64,000 nucleotides of DNA from Chitinophagaceae bacterium (GCA_947474435.1 CANJII010000003.1:62001-126000); one strand, 5' to 3'. Positions 35,866-45,005 are shown, numbered from the stretch's first letter. Translations and numbers: made by a program. Notes: generated by a model not told the origin, from the letters alone.

Positions 35866-36291
35866 ATGATAAAGCAGTATAAAAATATTTTTTCTGTGAC
35901 CTCCATCCGAAATTTATTATTGGCAGTTATAATTCTCTTTACTTCCTGTACTCAATTCTGGTTTGGTGGCATTCAGGATCAGGCTGATGAGCTGGTGATT
36001 CAGTTTTATTCGCACGATAAAAACAAACCTGATCCTGCTCCAATTGACATCACGGATAAAAACACCATCGATAAAATTTCAGCATACATTGAAAAAACAG
36101 AACCTGAAAAAAAAGATTGCGGTTACGATGGAGTTTTAAAATATAAATCGAAAGGCAAGGATTTACTGGATGTGGAATTTGCTATTGCTGATACTTGTAA
36201 TTATGTGGCCTTCGTTCTAAATAGTAATGTGAACTACAGAAAACTGAATGCTGAAGGTGTAAAGTATCTGAAAGATTTGAATCAATATTAA
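35866..36291 (+). CDS. Small putative lipoprotein of unknown function
   Basis: A 141-residue protein with an N-terminal hydrophobic segment ending in a lipobox (LLLAVIILFTSC, cysteine at 28), so probably a lipoprotein processed by LspA. The mature part is short, charged and contains two further cysteine-bearing segments (KKDCGYDG and IADTCNYV) that might form a disulfide. I recognise no family. Its stop lies two bases before the pdxH start codon, so the two are likely co-transcribed, which does not by itself imply a shared role. Confidence 0.65.
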   Translation: MIKQYKNIFSVTSIRNLLLAVIILFTSCTQFWFGGIQDQADELVIQFYSHDKNKPDPAPIDITDKNTIDKISAYIEKTEPEKKDCGYDGVLKYKSKGKDLLDVEFAIADTCNYVAFVLNSNVNYRKLNAEGVKYLKDLNQY

Positions 36292-36293
36292 TC

Positions 36294-36926
36294 ATGAAAG
36301 ATTTAAGAGAAAATTATTCGAAAGGAGAATTGCTGGAAACAATGATTGACAAAAATCCAATCGTTCAGTTTCAGCAGTGGTTTGATGAAGCGGTGAAAGA
36401 AAAAATTCCGGAACCAAATGCATTTATACTTTCAACTGCCATGGTTGATTTTAAACCATCAGCAAGAGTGATGTTATTGAAAGGAGTAGAAAATAATTCG
36501 TTTGTTTTTTTCACCAACTACGAAAGCCGCAAGGGAAAAGAACTCACATGGAACCCGTATGCGGCAATGGTTTTTTTGTGGTTGCCAATGCAGCGACAAA
36601 TCAGGATTGAAGGACGGGTAGAAAAAATTTCAACAGAAGAATCACAAAATTATTTTCGCTCCCGCCCGCGCGAAAGTCAGTTGGGTGCATGGTGTTCTGC
36701 TCAAAGTTCTGTTTTAAAAAACAGAAGTGAACTGGATAATAAATATGCTGATCTCGAAAAAAAATATGAGGGAAAAGAAATTCCAAAACCACCATACTGG
36801 GGCGGCTTTAAAGTAATTCCATCGTCAATAGAATTGTGGCAGGGAAGAGCCTCGCGCCTGCATGATCGCCTGCGATATACTTTTATGAATGAAGGTGATT
36901 GGAAGTTGGAGCGTTTATCTCCATAA
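36294..36926 (+). CDS. pdxH: Pyridoxamine 5'-phosphate oxidase
   Basis: A 210-residue FMN enzyme that oxidises pyridoxamine/pyridoxine 5'-phosphate to PLP. Family motifs: NAFILSTAMVDFKPSARVML (FMN and substrate region, about 43-63), FFTNYESRKGKEL (about 73-85), SRPRESQLGAWCSAQSS (about 120-138), and the C-terminal signature WQGRASRLHDRLRY (about 183-197). The closing WKLERLSP is the usual end. No other vitamin B6 gene is nearby. Confidence 0.96.
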   Translation: MKDLRENYSKGELLETMIDKNPIVQFQQWFDEAVKEKIPEPNAFILSTAMVDFKPSARVMLLKGVENNSFVFFTNYESRKGKELTWNPYAAMVFLWLPMQRQIRIEGRVEKISTEESQNYFRSRPRESQLGAWCSAQSSVLKNRSELDNKYADLEKKYEGKEIPKPPYWGGFKVIPSSIELWQGRASRLHDRLRYTFMNEGDWKLERLSP

Positions 36927-36934
36927 AATAAAAA

Positions 36935-36958
36935 CCCCTAAAGTATTTTCTTCAGGGG
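36935..36958. terminator. Bidirectional terminator between pdxH and THX gene
   Basis: Nine-bp near-perfect stem (CCCCTAAAG / CTTCAGGGG, one mismatch) with a six-base loop, flanked by an A-run on the left and TTCAATT on the right, between two convergent genes. Confidence 0.65.
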
Positions 36959-36970
36959 CTTCAATTGATA

Positions 36971-37171
36971 TTATTCAGCTTTCTTTTTTGCAGCAGCTTT
37001 TTTAGGAGCAGCAACTTTTTTTGGTGCAGCAGCAGGTGCAGCAGTTTTCTTGGCAGCAGCAGGTGCAGCAGTTTTTGCAGCAGCAGATTTCACTGCTTTT
37101 TGTGGTCGGCTAATTCCGTATGAACCTTTGAAGCGCTTTCCTTTTGCTGTTCTTTTATCTCCTCTTCCCAT
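36971..37171 (-). CDS. 30S ribosomal protein THX with Ala/Lys/Pro-rich tail
   Basis: A 66-residue protein. The first 25 residues MGRGDKRTAKGKRFKGSYGI are the THX (bTHX) signature: a small basic peptide that fills a cavity at the top of the 30S head in Thermus and occurs in Bacteroidota. The rest is a low-complexity tail of A, K and P repeats (AAPAAAKK), longer than the classical 26-residue THX. A good TTG-N18-TAAGTTTG promoter lies 35 bases upstream, so this is a separate transcription unit. Confidence 0.88.
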   Translation of the reverse strand: MGRGDKRTAKGKRFKGSYGISRPQKAVKSAAAKTAAPAAAKKTAAPAAAPKKVAAPKKAAAKKKAE

Positions 37172-37205
37172 AATTATTTTTTTAAATTGTTTTTTTATTG
37201 GTGCG

Positions 37206-37234
37206 CAAACTTAACTGAAATAACGCACTCTCAA
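37206..37234 (-). promoter_or_regulatory. Bacteroidota-type promoter of the THX gene
   Basis: On the minus strand, TTG (37234-37232), 18 bases, then TAAGTTTG (37213-37206): close to the consensus TTG-N19-TAnnTTTG. The -7 box lies 35 bases before the ATG. Confidence 0.6.
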
Positions 37235-37270
37235 AAGTCATTCATAAAATCAGATTGCTATAAAAGAAAA

Positions 37271-37295
37271 GAAGCAAGACAATGTGCCTTGCTTC
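37271..37295 (-). terminator. Intrinsic terminator after the HU gene
   Basis: Perfect 8-bp stem GAAGCAAG / CTTGCTTC with a nine-base loop, followed on the minus strand by TTTTCTTTTA. Confidence 0.75.
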
Positions 37296-37321
37296 CTTTC
37301 CTGGTTTTGGTTTAGATTTTA

Positions 37322-37594
37322 TTATCTCACTTTGGTAGCGAACTCTTTTCCGGCTTTAAATTTCACTACTTTTTTCGCTGCAATTTTTATTGCCTTTCCG
37401 GTTTGCGGATTGCGACCCATGCGTGCTGAGCGTTTGTTCACCGAGAATGTACCGAAGCCAACCAAGGTCAGCTTATCGCCTTTCTTTAATGAAGTCATAG
37501 TAGTGCCGATGAATGCATTCAATGCAGCACCTGCCTGTGTCTTGTTGATCTTCGCTTCTGCGCTGATCTTGTTAATTAAATCTCCTTTGTTCAT
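37322..37594 (-). CDS. HU family DNA-binding protein
   Basis: A 90-residue HU, the nucleoid protein that bends DNA as a dimer. It starts [20 protein letters not shown] and carries the family signature [21 protein letters not shown] at about 46-66, with the arm proline in RNPQTG. This is the classic HU size; a second, more divergent family member is encoded at 54.9 kb. It is monocistronic, with a terminator downstream. Confidence 0.97.
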   Translation of the reverse strand: MNKGDLINKISAEAKINKTQAGAALNAFIGTTMTSLKKGDKLTLVGFGTFSVNKRSARMGRNPQTGKAIKIAAKKVVKFKAGKEFATKVR

Positions 37595-37987
37595 GATTAA
37601 AAATTTTGGGTGATTAAAAATTTACCCTTTAAATGTAAAATAGTTTTCGGTTTTTCAAATGATTATTTTATAAGCATTCGCTGTAAACCCCTCTGGCTGT
37701 GGATAACAGCGGAGTGCTTGTTTTATCGATTTGTACAATCGGTCGTGTTTCAAATAAATTAAAAATTAGAAATAAGAAATTTAATATCCATTCATCCCTT
37801 AAAGTTCAATGCCTGCAAGAGTTTCGAAGAATTATAAATTTTTACTCTTTAGAAATTGTAACAGAAACAGGTTCATGGAACTATTATTGATTGCAATACA
37901 TTAACAATATGCATCGTTATCAACAGAAATTTTTTAAGCACAGAAACTTTCTATTTTTGAATCGTAACAGAATAAAAAAATAACAGC
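37595..37987. other. Intergenic region between HU and a small lipoprotein gene
   Basis: A 393-base divergent spacer. Toward HU there is TACATTTA on the minus strand (37637-37630), one base off the -7 consensus. At 37672-37719 a hairpin with arms AAGCATTCGCTG / CAGCGGAGTGCTT is followed by GTTTTAT; its loop contains TGTGGATAA, a perfect DnaA-box sequence, and TTATCAACA (one mismatch) lies at 37917-37925. TATTTTTG at 37952-37959 fits the -7 element for the plus-strand gene. The track ORF at 37699-37890 is not convincing. Confidence 0.4.
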
Positions 37988-38179
37988 ATGCCCATCATAA
38001 AAAAACAACGCAGACTATTTTGGTTACTCATTATCATTTTCATGAGTTCAGAATTTATTGCATGCAGTCCAAAGACTACTTGTCCTGCTTATATGAATGG
38101 CGCAGTAACCGGAACCAGTGGTTCGTCAGCAAAAGGCAAACCGCTCTGGCCTAAGAATATGAAGAAGCAGAAAAATTAA
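37988..38179 (+). CDS. Small putative lipoprotein
   Basis: A 63-residue ORF with a positively charged start (MPIIKKQRR), a hydrophobic stretch and a lipobox-like FIAC (cysteine near residue 26). The mature peptide is about 38 residues, Gly/Ser/Lys-rich, with a second cysteine in KTTCPAYMNG. The signal sequence and an upstream TATTTTTG box favour a real gene. Function unknown; short lipoproteins of this make are common in Bacteroidota. Confidence 0.55.
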   Translation: MPIIKKQRRLFWLLIIIFMSSEFIACSPKTTCPAYMNGAVTGTSGSSAKGKPLWPKNMKKQKN

Positions 38180-38270
38180 TTTGATAAAATATAATTGAAA
38201 AATATTTCAATGAATTTATAAAGAATAAATCGAGCTCATCAAAATTTATACTTTATCATTTATAATATTC

Positions 38271-40385
38271 TTAAGAAATTTTGCTCCATCCACCTTTTCG
38301 TTGTTGCTGATTCAACAGAAATGTAGCGAGCGATTGATGTTCGGGTAATTGCAGATGGTCATCTTTTTCTAAAATAATTTCTGCTTCTGTTCTTGCAGCC
38401 AGCAATATTTTTTTATCGTGCACCAAATCTGCAATCCGCAAATTCAATATTCCGCTTTGTTGTGTTCCTTCCAAATCGCCGGGACCGCGGAGTTCCATAT
38501 CCACTTCGGCTATTTTAAATCCATCAGTTGTTTCCACCATGGTTTGCATTCGTTTGCGCGCAACCTGATTTAATTTCCGTTCAGTCATTAAAACACAATA
38601 CGATTGGTCGGCGCCTCTTCCTACTCTTCCTCGCAATTGATGCAATTGCGATAAGCCAAACCGTTCAGCACTTTCAATCACCATCACACTTGCATTCGGA
38701 ATATTCACTCCTACTTCTATTACTGTTGTTGCAATCATGATTTGTGTTTCGCGTTTTATAAAGCGACGCATTTCAAAATCGCGATCTTCGTTTTTCATTT
38801 TACCATGCACAATACTCACAGCAAATTGAGGCAATGGAAATTCGCGAGATATACTTTCAAATCCATCCATTAAATACTTGTAATCTAGTTTCTCTGATTC
38901 TTCAATGAGCGGATACACCACATAAATCTGTCGGTCCTTCATTATTTGTTCGCGCATGAAACCGAATACTCGCATGCGCGCACTGTCGTCGTAGTGAACA
39001 GTTTTAATAGGCTTTCGTCCGGGAGGTAATTCATCAATGACTGATACATCCAAATCACCATACAAAGTCATGGCAAGTGTTCGCGGAATCGGAGTAGCGG
39101 TCATGACTAATATGTGTGGGGGATTATTATTCTTCGTCCACATTTTTCCGCGCTGTTCAACCCCGAACCTATGCTGTTCATCAATAATTACCAAACCCAG
39201 ATTTTTAAACTGAACAGTATCTTCAATTAACGAATGAGTGCCGATGAGCAAATGAATTTCTCCTGATAAAATTCCTTCATGAATTTTTTTTCGCTCCTTT
39301 GTTTTTGTAGATGAGGTAAGCAGGGAAATATTTATTCCTAATCCTTCAACCAATTCTTTAATGGATTGAAAATGTTGTTGGGCTAAAATTTCTGTCGGCA
39401 CCATAAAGCACGATTGCATTCCGTTATCGAGAGCAAGAAGAATAACACTGAGTGCCACAACTGTTTTTCCGCTGCCAACATCACCCTGCAACAACCGATT
39501 CATTTGTTTTCCTGAAACAAGGTCGGATCTTATTTCTTTAATCACTTTTTTCTGCGCATCGGTGAGCGCAAATGGAAGTTTCTCTTTATAAAACCGATTG
39601 AAAAAATCTCCGACTTTATTAAATACAAAACCAACTGAACTTTCTTTGCGTCCGATTTTTACCTGTAATAATTTCAGTTGAATAAAAAATAATTCTTCAA
39701 ACTTCAATCGTTGACGAGCGCGTTCCAATTCATATTCGTTAGATGGAAAATGCACTTGCTGAAATGAATCGTAACGGGAAGGCAAGCGAAATTTTTCTAA
39801 AATATTTTGCGGAATAATTTCTTTAAGGTCAGATGGTGCTACTTGTTGAAAGAGTGTTCGCGTGAGTTTAGAAATTCCTCTGCTATCTAAACTTTTTGCT
39901 TTTAGTTTTTCAGTTGAGGGATAAAATGGTTGCAATATTCCTGCAGGAGATTTTTTTTCGTCTTCAGTAGAAGTGATATCCGGATGAACAATGTTCATTT
40001 TTTTTCCGAACACAGTCGGCTTACCAAACACGATGTATTCTTTTCCTTCCACCAATGATTCCTTCATCCATTTCACTCCGGCAAACCAAACGAGTTCAAT
40101 GCTTCCAGTTTCATCCACCAGATTTGCAATCATTCGCTTCTTGTGTTTATCGCCTGCAACATCAATGTCTTTTAATATTCCTTTCAACTGCACATATTGC
40201 GAAAGCGGATTCACTTCGCGCACTTTATAAATTTTTGTGCGGTCAACATAACGAAACGGTATGTGCATGAGTAAATCGCCGAAGGTGAATATTTCCAATT
40301 CCTTCTTTAAAGTTTCGGCGCGCGAAGGCCCCACTCCTTTCAGATATTCAATTGGTGTTTCGAGTAAATTATATTGGCCGGGCAT
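38271..40385 (-). CDS. recG: ATP-dependent DNA helicase RecG
   Basis: A 704-residue RecG, which reverses stalled forks and migrates branched DNA. The N-terminal wedge/OB domain (about 1-250; YLKGVGPSRAETLKKE at the start) is followed by the superfamily 2 motor: Walker A GDVGSGKT near residue 302, DEQH box IIDEQHRFG near 402, motif VI QLRGRVGRG near 585. The closing region includes the TRG-type hairpin after motif VI. It appears monocistronic, facing the small lipoprotein gene at its 3' end. Confidence 0.97.
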   Translation of the reverse strand: MPGQYNLLETPIEYLKGVGPSRAETLKKELEIFTFGDLLMHIPFRYVDRTKIYKVREVNPLSQYVQLKGILKDIDVAGDKHKKRMIANLVDETGSIELVWFAGVKWMKESLVEGKEYIVFGKPTVFGKKMNIVHPDITSTEDEKKSPAGILQPFYPSTEKLKAKSLDSRGISKLTRTLFQQVAPSDLKEIIPQNILEKFRLPSRYDSFQQVHFPSNEYELERARQRLKFEELFFIQLKLLQVKIGRKESSVGFVFNKVGDFFNRFYKEKLPFALTDAQKKVIKEIRSDLVSGKQMNRLLQGDVGSGKTVVALSVILLALDNGMQSCFMVPTEILAQQHFQSIKELVEGLGINISLLTSSTKTKERKKIHEGILSGEIHLLIGTHSLIEDTVQFKNLGLVIIDEQHRFGVEQRGKMWTKNNNPPHILVMTATPIPRTLAMTLYGDLDVSVIDELPPGRKPIKTVHYDDSARMRVFGFMREQIMKDRQIYVVYPLIEESEKLDYKYLMDGFESISREFPLPQFAVSIVHGKMKNEDRDFEMRRFIKRETQIMIATTVIEVGVNIPNASVMVIESAERFGLSQLHQLRGRVGRGADQSYCVLMTERKLNQVARKRMQTMVETTDGFKIAEVDMELRGPGDLEGTQQSGILNLRIADLVHDKKILLAARTEAEIILEKDDHLQLPEHQSLATFLLNQQQRKGGWSKIS

Positions 40386-40467
40386 GCATCACTTTCTTCT
40401 TCACAAAGTAAATTGACGAATCACAGAAATAGTTGTGTTGAATAAAAAGGGTTTCAACATTTATAAA

Positions 40468-41070
40468 TTACTTCCACTTCAATGTACTGATCAGGTGCTG
40501 AATATCTTTTTCTACAAAATGAATAACCGGCCCGAGTGAATCAACATTTGGTGTGTTGTTGAAATACAATGAGCCGCGAATAAAATGATTTACACTGTCG
40601 GTTGCAAAGAACTGAATATTGGATGCAGCATTGCCTTCAATGTTGTAATATAAACCATACACATTGTTTTTTGAATTGATAATACTTTCGTCAATACCCG
40701 AGGCTTTCACAGTATGTTTGAATGCAAGCACATGAAAATCTTCAATGAGTTTTGCCAAACCATGATCAGCATTTATTTCTTTATAACTTAAAAAAAGTGC
40801 GCCGTTGAAATCCGGAAAATTCACATTCATCCAGCAGGGATTTTCGGGAACTGTATCTAAAAAAACAGTGTCGCGCGAAATGTTTGCATACACCGGATAC
40901 TCAAATGAGAATGGACAATATTCAGGATTGTATAATTTATAAGCATGTTCAGGAAATGAAATCCGGAAATATCCTTTTGGTTTCGGAGTGTATTCATCAT
41001 TGCATGCAACAATGAAAATCACAGCCAGAAAAATAAAACTATTCGCAACTATTTTTTTTATCTCTATCAT
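40468..41070 (-). CDS. gldD: Gliding motility lipoprotein GldD
   Basis: The ATG at 41070 gives a 200-residue lipoprotein: signal ending FLAVIFIVAC (lipobox cysteine about residue 23), then EYTPKPKGYFRISFPEH, the strongly conserved GldD opening. In Flavobacterium GldD is needed for gliding and for normal type IX secretion, though its molecular role is unknown. It is the last gene of a mutY-ssb-gldE-gldD run, the same neighbours as in flavobacteria. The spacer to gldE holds a dispersed repeat. Confidence 0.94.
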   Translation of the reverse strand: MIEIKKIVANSFIFLAVIFIVACNDEYTPKPKGYFRISFPEHAYKLYNPEYCPFSFEYPVYANISRDTVFLDTVPENPCWMNVNFPDFNGALFLSYKEINADHGLAKLIEDFHVLAFKHTVKASGIDESIINSKNNVYGLYYNIEGNAASNIQFFATDSVNHFIRGSLYFNNTPNVDSLGPVIHFVEKDIQHLISTLKWK

Positions 41071-41075
41071 CAAAT

Positions 41076-41154
41076 CATCAAATTACCAAAACGAAGTTTC
41101 ACGAATTCCATTAAAACAAAAAAAGTAAAAAGAGTAAATCATCAAATCGGCATT
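41076..41154. repeat. Dispersed repeat between gldE and gldD
   Basis: CATCAAATTACCAAAACGAA continuing to about 41125 matches the repeat at 12548 with four differences in the first 37 bases; a further ATCAAATCGGCATTT (matching 12624 on) overlaps the gldE stop codon. Confidence 0.7.
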
Positions 41155-42458
41155 TCTTCTTCTAACAAAGTAACTTTTACTCTTCTTATTCTGTGATTAT
41201 CCATGTTCAGCACTTTGAAACGAAATTTTTTGAAATCAATTTCTTCGTTCACTTCCGGAATTTTTCCACTTAGTTCCAGTATCAATCCACCAATGGAATC
41301 AACATCTCCTTTTATTTCTTCAAAGGGCTGGTCTTTAATTCCCATGGCTCTATACATATCGTTGAGTAATGTTTTTCCTTCGAACACAAAATTATTTTTA
41401 TCAATCTGTGCGAAATCAAATTCTGTTTTCTCATCCAGTTCATCACGAATTTCTCCGATGATTTCTTCCAGAATATCTTCCAGTGTTACAATGCCTGCGG
41501 TGCTTCCGTATTCATCTATCACCACAGCAATGTGCAGCATCTTCGCCTGAAACTCTATGAGCAAATCTGAAATCCGTTTTCCTTCAGGAACAAAAAAAGC
41601 GGGACGCAAAATTTTCAACCAGCTTACTTCACTGTTTGCCTGTAAAAATTGCAACAAGTCCTTCGTGTATAAAATACCAATGATATTATCAGCTGAATTC
41701 CGATACACCGGAATGCGCGAGTAACCGGAATCTTTTACCACCTTTAAAATTTCTTCGAAAGATATATCAGCATCCAATGCCACCATATCAAAGCGCGGTT
41801 TCATCACTTCTTTTACCTGCGTGCTTCCGAATTTTAAAATGCCTTTTAAAAATCGGGCCTCCTGTTTTTCGGTAGTTTGCTCCCCGGTATTTTCATTAGT
41901 GCCAAAAATTTTTACTTCACCTTTTTTTGTTTCTTCATTGTGATGTGCAACAACTGAAACTCCGCGAATTGCAAGCATTGTTAAGGGACTGAAAACTTTT
42001 TCCAGAAAAAACAAACCAGGTAAAGTCCACAAAGTCCAGGTTACATTATTTCGCTCAGCAAAAGTTCTTGGTATGATGTGTTGCAACACAATCATTAAAG
42101 TAGTGAGCAAAATAATTTCAGGTATGAGCAACCATAAATGCATGTCAGTAAAGTTTATTATGGCAACTTCCACCAATACATAACCAATGAGCAACACTAA
42201 TAACACAGTGAAAAAAGTTTGTAGCACATCAATGGTTGCCAATAAATATCGCGGCTTCTCCATCATGCGCAACAAGTATTGATATTGCTTTGGTGAGCGA
42301 AGCTGTAATTCTTCAAGGTCTTTTGAGCTCAACGAAAATATGGCTGTTTGAGCACCCCCAAGCAATGCGATGGATACAGTAAAAAATACTGCCAAAAGAG
42401 AGAGAAAGATTAAATAAAGAGTGAGCGGTTGAGAACCAAGGGAGAATAACACAATCAT
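41142..42458 (-). CDS. gldE: Gliding motility-associated membrane protein GldE (HlyC/CorC family)
   Basis: About 438 residues from the ATG at 42458 (the track uses a TTG 13 codons earlier). Order: DUF21-type membrane region with about four helices (residues 10-160; ALLGGAQTAIFSLSSKDLE), a CBS pair (about 200-325; VMKPRFDMVALD and DEYGSTAGIVTLEDILEEI) and a C-terminal CorC/HlyC transporter-associated domain (about 345-430). The architecture is that of CorC/TlyC magnesium/cobalt-linked proteins; in Flavobacterium, gldE is next to gldD and its product is thought to work with it. Confidence 0.92.
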   Translation of the reverse strand: MIVLFSLGSQPLTLYLIFLSLLAVFFTVSIALLGGAQTAIFSLSSKDLEELQLRSPKQYQYLLRMMEKPRYLLATIDVLQTFFTVLLVLLIGYVLVEVAIINFTDMHLWLLIPEIILLTTLMIVLQHIIPRTFAERNNVTWTLWTLPGLFFLEKVFSPLTMLAIRGVSVVAHHNEETKKGEVKIFGTNENTGEQTTEKQEARFLKGILKFGSTQVKEVMKPRFDMVALDADISFEEILKVVKDSGYSRIPVYRNSADNIIGILYTKDLLQFLQANSEVSWLKILRPAFFVPEGKRISDLLIEFQAKMLHIAVVIDEYGSTAGIVTLEDILEEIIGEIRDELDEKTEFDFAQIDKNNFVFEGKTLLNDMYRAMGIKDQPFEEIKGDVDSIGGLILELSGKIPEVNEEIDFKKFRFKVLNMDNHRIRRVKVTLLEEEMPI

Positions 42459-42528
42459 CAACCGCCCACAACTATCAGAATCGAAATTTATTTCCAATTA
42501 GAATTTTCACAATTTGATTGAAGTAAAA

Positions 42529-42963
42529 TTAAAATGGCAAATCATCTGCTACTTCATTGTCAGATGAACCAGGCTCAACCGGAGATTCAACAGGAACTGC
42601 AGTGTTTGCAGTATCACTTCCGGTTTTAACACCGTTTTCTTTTCTTGTATGAATGTTTATTGTGTCAGCAACTACTTCAGTTTTATAATGTTTGTTGTTG
42701 TTTGCATCGGTCCAGCTGTGAGTGCGCAAGCGGCCTTCAATAAAAATTAAATCGCCCTTGCGAACATACTTTTCGCAGAATTCGCCAAGAAACCTCCAGG
42801 CCACAATGTTGTGCCATTCAGTTATGCGATTTCCATTTTTGTCCTTGATGCCTTCGGTAGTGGCCAACCGGAATTTTGCGAGCTTAATTCCGCCGTCAAG
42901 CGTTTGAATTTCGGGGTCGCTCCCGATGTTGCCCATAAGGATTACTTTGTTTACTCCTCTCAT
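42529..42963 (-). CDS. ssb: Single-stranded DNA-binding protein
   Basis: A 144-residue SSB. The OB fold spans residues 1-108 (RGVNKVILMGNIGSDPEI, EWHNIVAWRFLGEFCEKYVRKGD, IFIEGRLRTHSWTD). A short flexible linker leads to the acidic tip DDLPF, the docking site for partner proteins such as RecG, RecQ or PriA. It lies between mutY and gldE on the same strand. Confidence 0.97.
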   Translation of the reverse strand: MRGVNKVILMGNIGSDPEIQTLDGGIKLAKFRLATTEGIKDKNGNRITEWHNIVAWRFLGEFCEKYVRKGDLIFIEGRLRTHSWTDANNNKHYKTEVVADTINIHTRKENGVKTGSDTANTAVPVESPVEPGSSDNEVADDLPF

Positions 42964-42986
42964 AGTTTTGGTGTTTTATGATGACA

Positions 42987-44048
42987 CTAATGTATATTAT
43001 TTTTTAAGTAGTGCTCAATTATTTTAGGAACGGCTAATTTTTTTAAGTGTGTGTTTTTTATAACGATGTAATTTTCTGTATTGATGTTATTGGAAAAAAG
43101 AATAAAAAATTTTGCATGAATTTTTTGGTGGGAGAGGAGGTAAATAAATTCTTCGCTCGCTTTCAGTTTAATTTTTTTTTTAAGTGAAATATTTTTTAGT
43201 GCTGGATGAAGAATCAATTTTTCTGGCGATAGAAATTTTTCAGCTTCAATCAACGGGAACTGATATAGACCTTTCCATATATCGTTGCCTTTTCGTTTCT
43301 CCATTAAAAATCCATTTTCATTTTCAGCTATTATGTAATGAAAAAATCTATTCTTCAATAAAATCTTTTTTCCTTTTATGGGAAGTGATGTGATTAAATT
43401 TTTTTTCAACGCCACACAATTTTCATGAACTGGACAGGTATTACACAATGGAGAAAAAGGTTTGCAAACGGTTGCACCCAAATCCATAATTGCCTGATTA
43501 AAACGACCGGCTTCTTTTTTAGCAATGAGTTCATTGGCCAGAACAGAAAATGTTTTTTTTCCTTCTGTTGAATCTGTAGGTGTTTCAATTCCGAAACACC
43601 GGGAAAGCACTCGATAAACATTTCCATCAACAACAGCGTGAGGCAAATTATAGGCGAACGAAACAATTGCAGCAGCAGCATACGGACCCACTCCATTTAC
43701 TTTTAACCAGCCATCATAATCTTCCGGAAATTTTCCTTGCAATTCATCAACAATGTATTTTGCAGCCGCCTGCAAATTTCTTGCTCGGGAATAATATCCC
43801 AATCCCTGCCATGCTTTTAATACTGCATCTTCTTTTGCTTTTTCCAAATGCTGAACAGTTGGAAAAAGTTTTACCATTTTTAAATAATATGGCAGGCCTT
43901 GTTCCACTCTTGTTTGTTGCAGTATAATTTCCGATAACCAGATTTTATATGGGTCTTTGGTTTCTTTCCATGGAAACGACCGTTCGTTATTCCGGTGCCA
44001 CTTCAATAAATTTTTTGTGAATGAAATTTTTGCGTCTTGATTATTCAT
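42987..44048 (-). CDS. mutY: A/G-specific adenine glycosylase
   Basis: From the ATG at 44048, 353 residues. MutY removes adenine opposite 8-oxoguanine. It has the helix-hairpin-helix VNGVGPYAAAAIVSFAY with the catalytic Asp in VVDGNVYRVLSR (near 140), the catalytic-Glu region IILQQTRVEQGLPYY (near 40), an iron-sulfur loop C-x6-C-x2-C-x5-C (CKPFSPLCNTCPVHENC, about 188-204), and a C-terminal NUDIX-like domain that recognises 8-oxoG. It heads the mutY-ssb-gldE-gldD run. Confidence 0.97.
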   Translation of the reverse strand: MNNQDAKISFTKNLLKWHRNNERSFPWKETKDPYKIWLSEIILQQTRVEQGLPYYLKMVKLFPTVQHLEKAKEDAVLKAWQGLGYYSRARNLQAAAKYIVDELQGKFPEDYDGWLKVNGVGPYAAAAIVSFAYNLPHAVVDGNVYRVLSRCFGIETPTDSTEGKKTFSVLANELIAKKEAGRFNQAIMDLGATVCKPFSPLCNTCPVHENCVALKKNLITSLPIKGKKILLKNRFFHYIIAENENGFLMEKRKGNDIWKGLYQFPLIEAEKFLSPEKLILHPALKNISLKKKIKLKASEEFIYLLSHQKIHAKFFILFSNNINTENYIVIKNTHLKKLAVPKIIEHYLKNNIH

Positions 44049-44114
44049 TAACAAATTTGAAAAAGGCTATTTCTTGATATTTAAAATACGATCTGTATGA
44101 ATTAGAAGAAATAA

Positions 44115-44897
44115 TTATTCCCCCTTAAAAACCGGTTTTCTCTTTTCAATAAAAGCTGTTACACCCTCCTTGTTGTCATAGCTGTTACCGGCAATTTCCT
44201 GGCAGTAACTTTCGTATTCCAACATGGATTCTAAATCAGAATTGTAAGAACGGTTAAGCATTTTCTTTATTAAGCCAATTGCTTTTGTAGGAGCACTTGC
44301 ATAATAATCTGTGAATTTTTTTACTTCATTGTCTAACTCTTCTGATTTCACTACTCGGTTTACAATTCCCATTTGCAGGGCTTCCGATGCTGTGATTTTT
44401 GTTCCCATAGTGGAATATTCAAACGCTCTTGCCAATCCAACCACTCTCGGTAAAAAGAAAGATGAACCCGAATCAGGAACCAAACCAACATTTATAAATA
44501 CTTCAATAAGTGTTGCGTTTTCAGCCGCCACAATTACATCACAAGCAAGTGCGAGAGAACAACCTGCACCAGCCGCTACACCATTCATGCGACAGATAAT
44601 TGGCTTTGGCATATTGCGCATTGCACGAATTATCGGGTTGTATCTTTTGTCGAGTGATTCTTTAAAACTCCGGTTACCCGCAGCTGCAGCAGCTTTCAAA
44701 TCCTGCCCGGAACAAAATGCTTTTCCGGCACCGGTAAGCACAACTACTCTCACTTCTTTAGTTTTTTCTGCTTCCTTCAAAGCATCCTGCAATTCAAAAC
44801 TCATTTCATCATTGAATGCATTATATACATCTGGGCGGTTGAGTGTGATGGTTCCAACTCCATCTTTTATTTCAAGTAGTATTGTATTGAAAGCCAT
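44115..44897 (-). CDS. Enoyl-CoA hydratase/isomerase (PaaG-like)
   Basis: A 260-residue crotonase-fold enzyme. The two oxyanion-hole segments are GKAFCSGQDLKAAA (about 58-71) and MNGVAAGAGCSLALACDV (about 103-120), followed by FINVGLVPDSGSSFFLPR, in which VPDSG carries the aspartate typical of PaaG (ring-epoxide isomerase of phenylacetate breakdown) rather than the Glu pair of classic hydratases. No other paa gene is in the window, so it may act in general fatty-acid or amino-acid degradation. Confidence 0.9.
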   Translation of the reverse strand: MAFNTILLEIKDGVGTITLNRPDVYNAFNDEMSFELQDALKEAEKTKEVRVVVLTGAGKAFCSGQDLKAAAAAGNRSFKESLDKRYNPIIRAMRNMPKPIICRMNGVAAGAGCSLALACDVIVAAENATLIEVFINVGLVPDSGSSFFLPRVVGLARAFEYSTMGTKITASEALQMGIVNRVVKSEELDNEVKKFTDYYASAPTKAIGLIKKMLNRSYNSDLESMLEYESYCQEIAGNSYDNKEGVTAFIEKRKPVFKGE

Positions 44898-45005
44898 TGT
44901 AAAAATTTTTCGTGGTCGAAAATAAGTTGAAAATTGTCACATCCATTCTGAATAAATTATTTCCAAATTAAATTTCAGTAGTTACATTCGTTTAAAATAA
45001 ATCAA

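Noticed and set aside
37698-37706. Replication origin from a perfect DnaA box near HU
   Set aside because: Only one perfect and one imperfect box, about what chance gives in 64 kb, and no dnaA, dnaN or other origin-linked gene nearby.
37699-37890. ORF of 63 residues in the HU spacer
   Set aside because: No signal or motif, starts inside a hairpin, and lacks a promoter or conserved frame.
44311-44925. ORF of 204 residues opposite the enoyl-CoA hydratase
   Set aside because: Complete antisense overlap with a well-supported crotonase-family gene.
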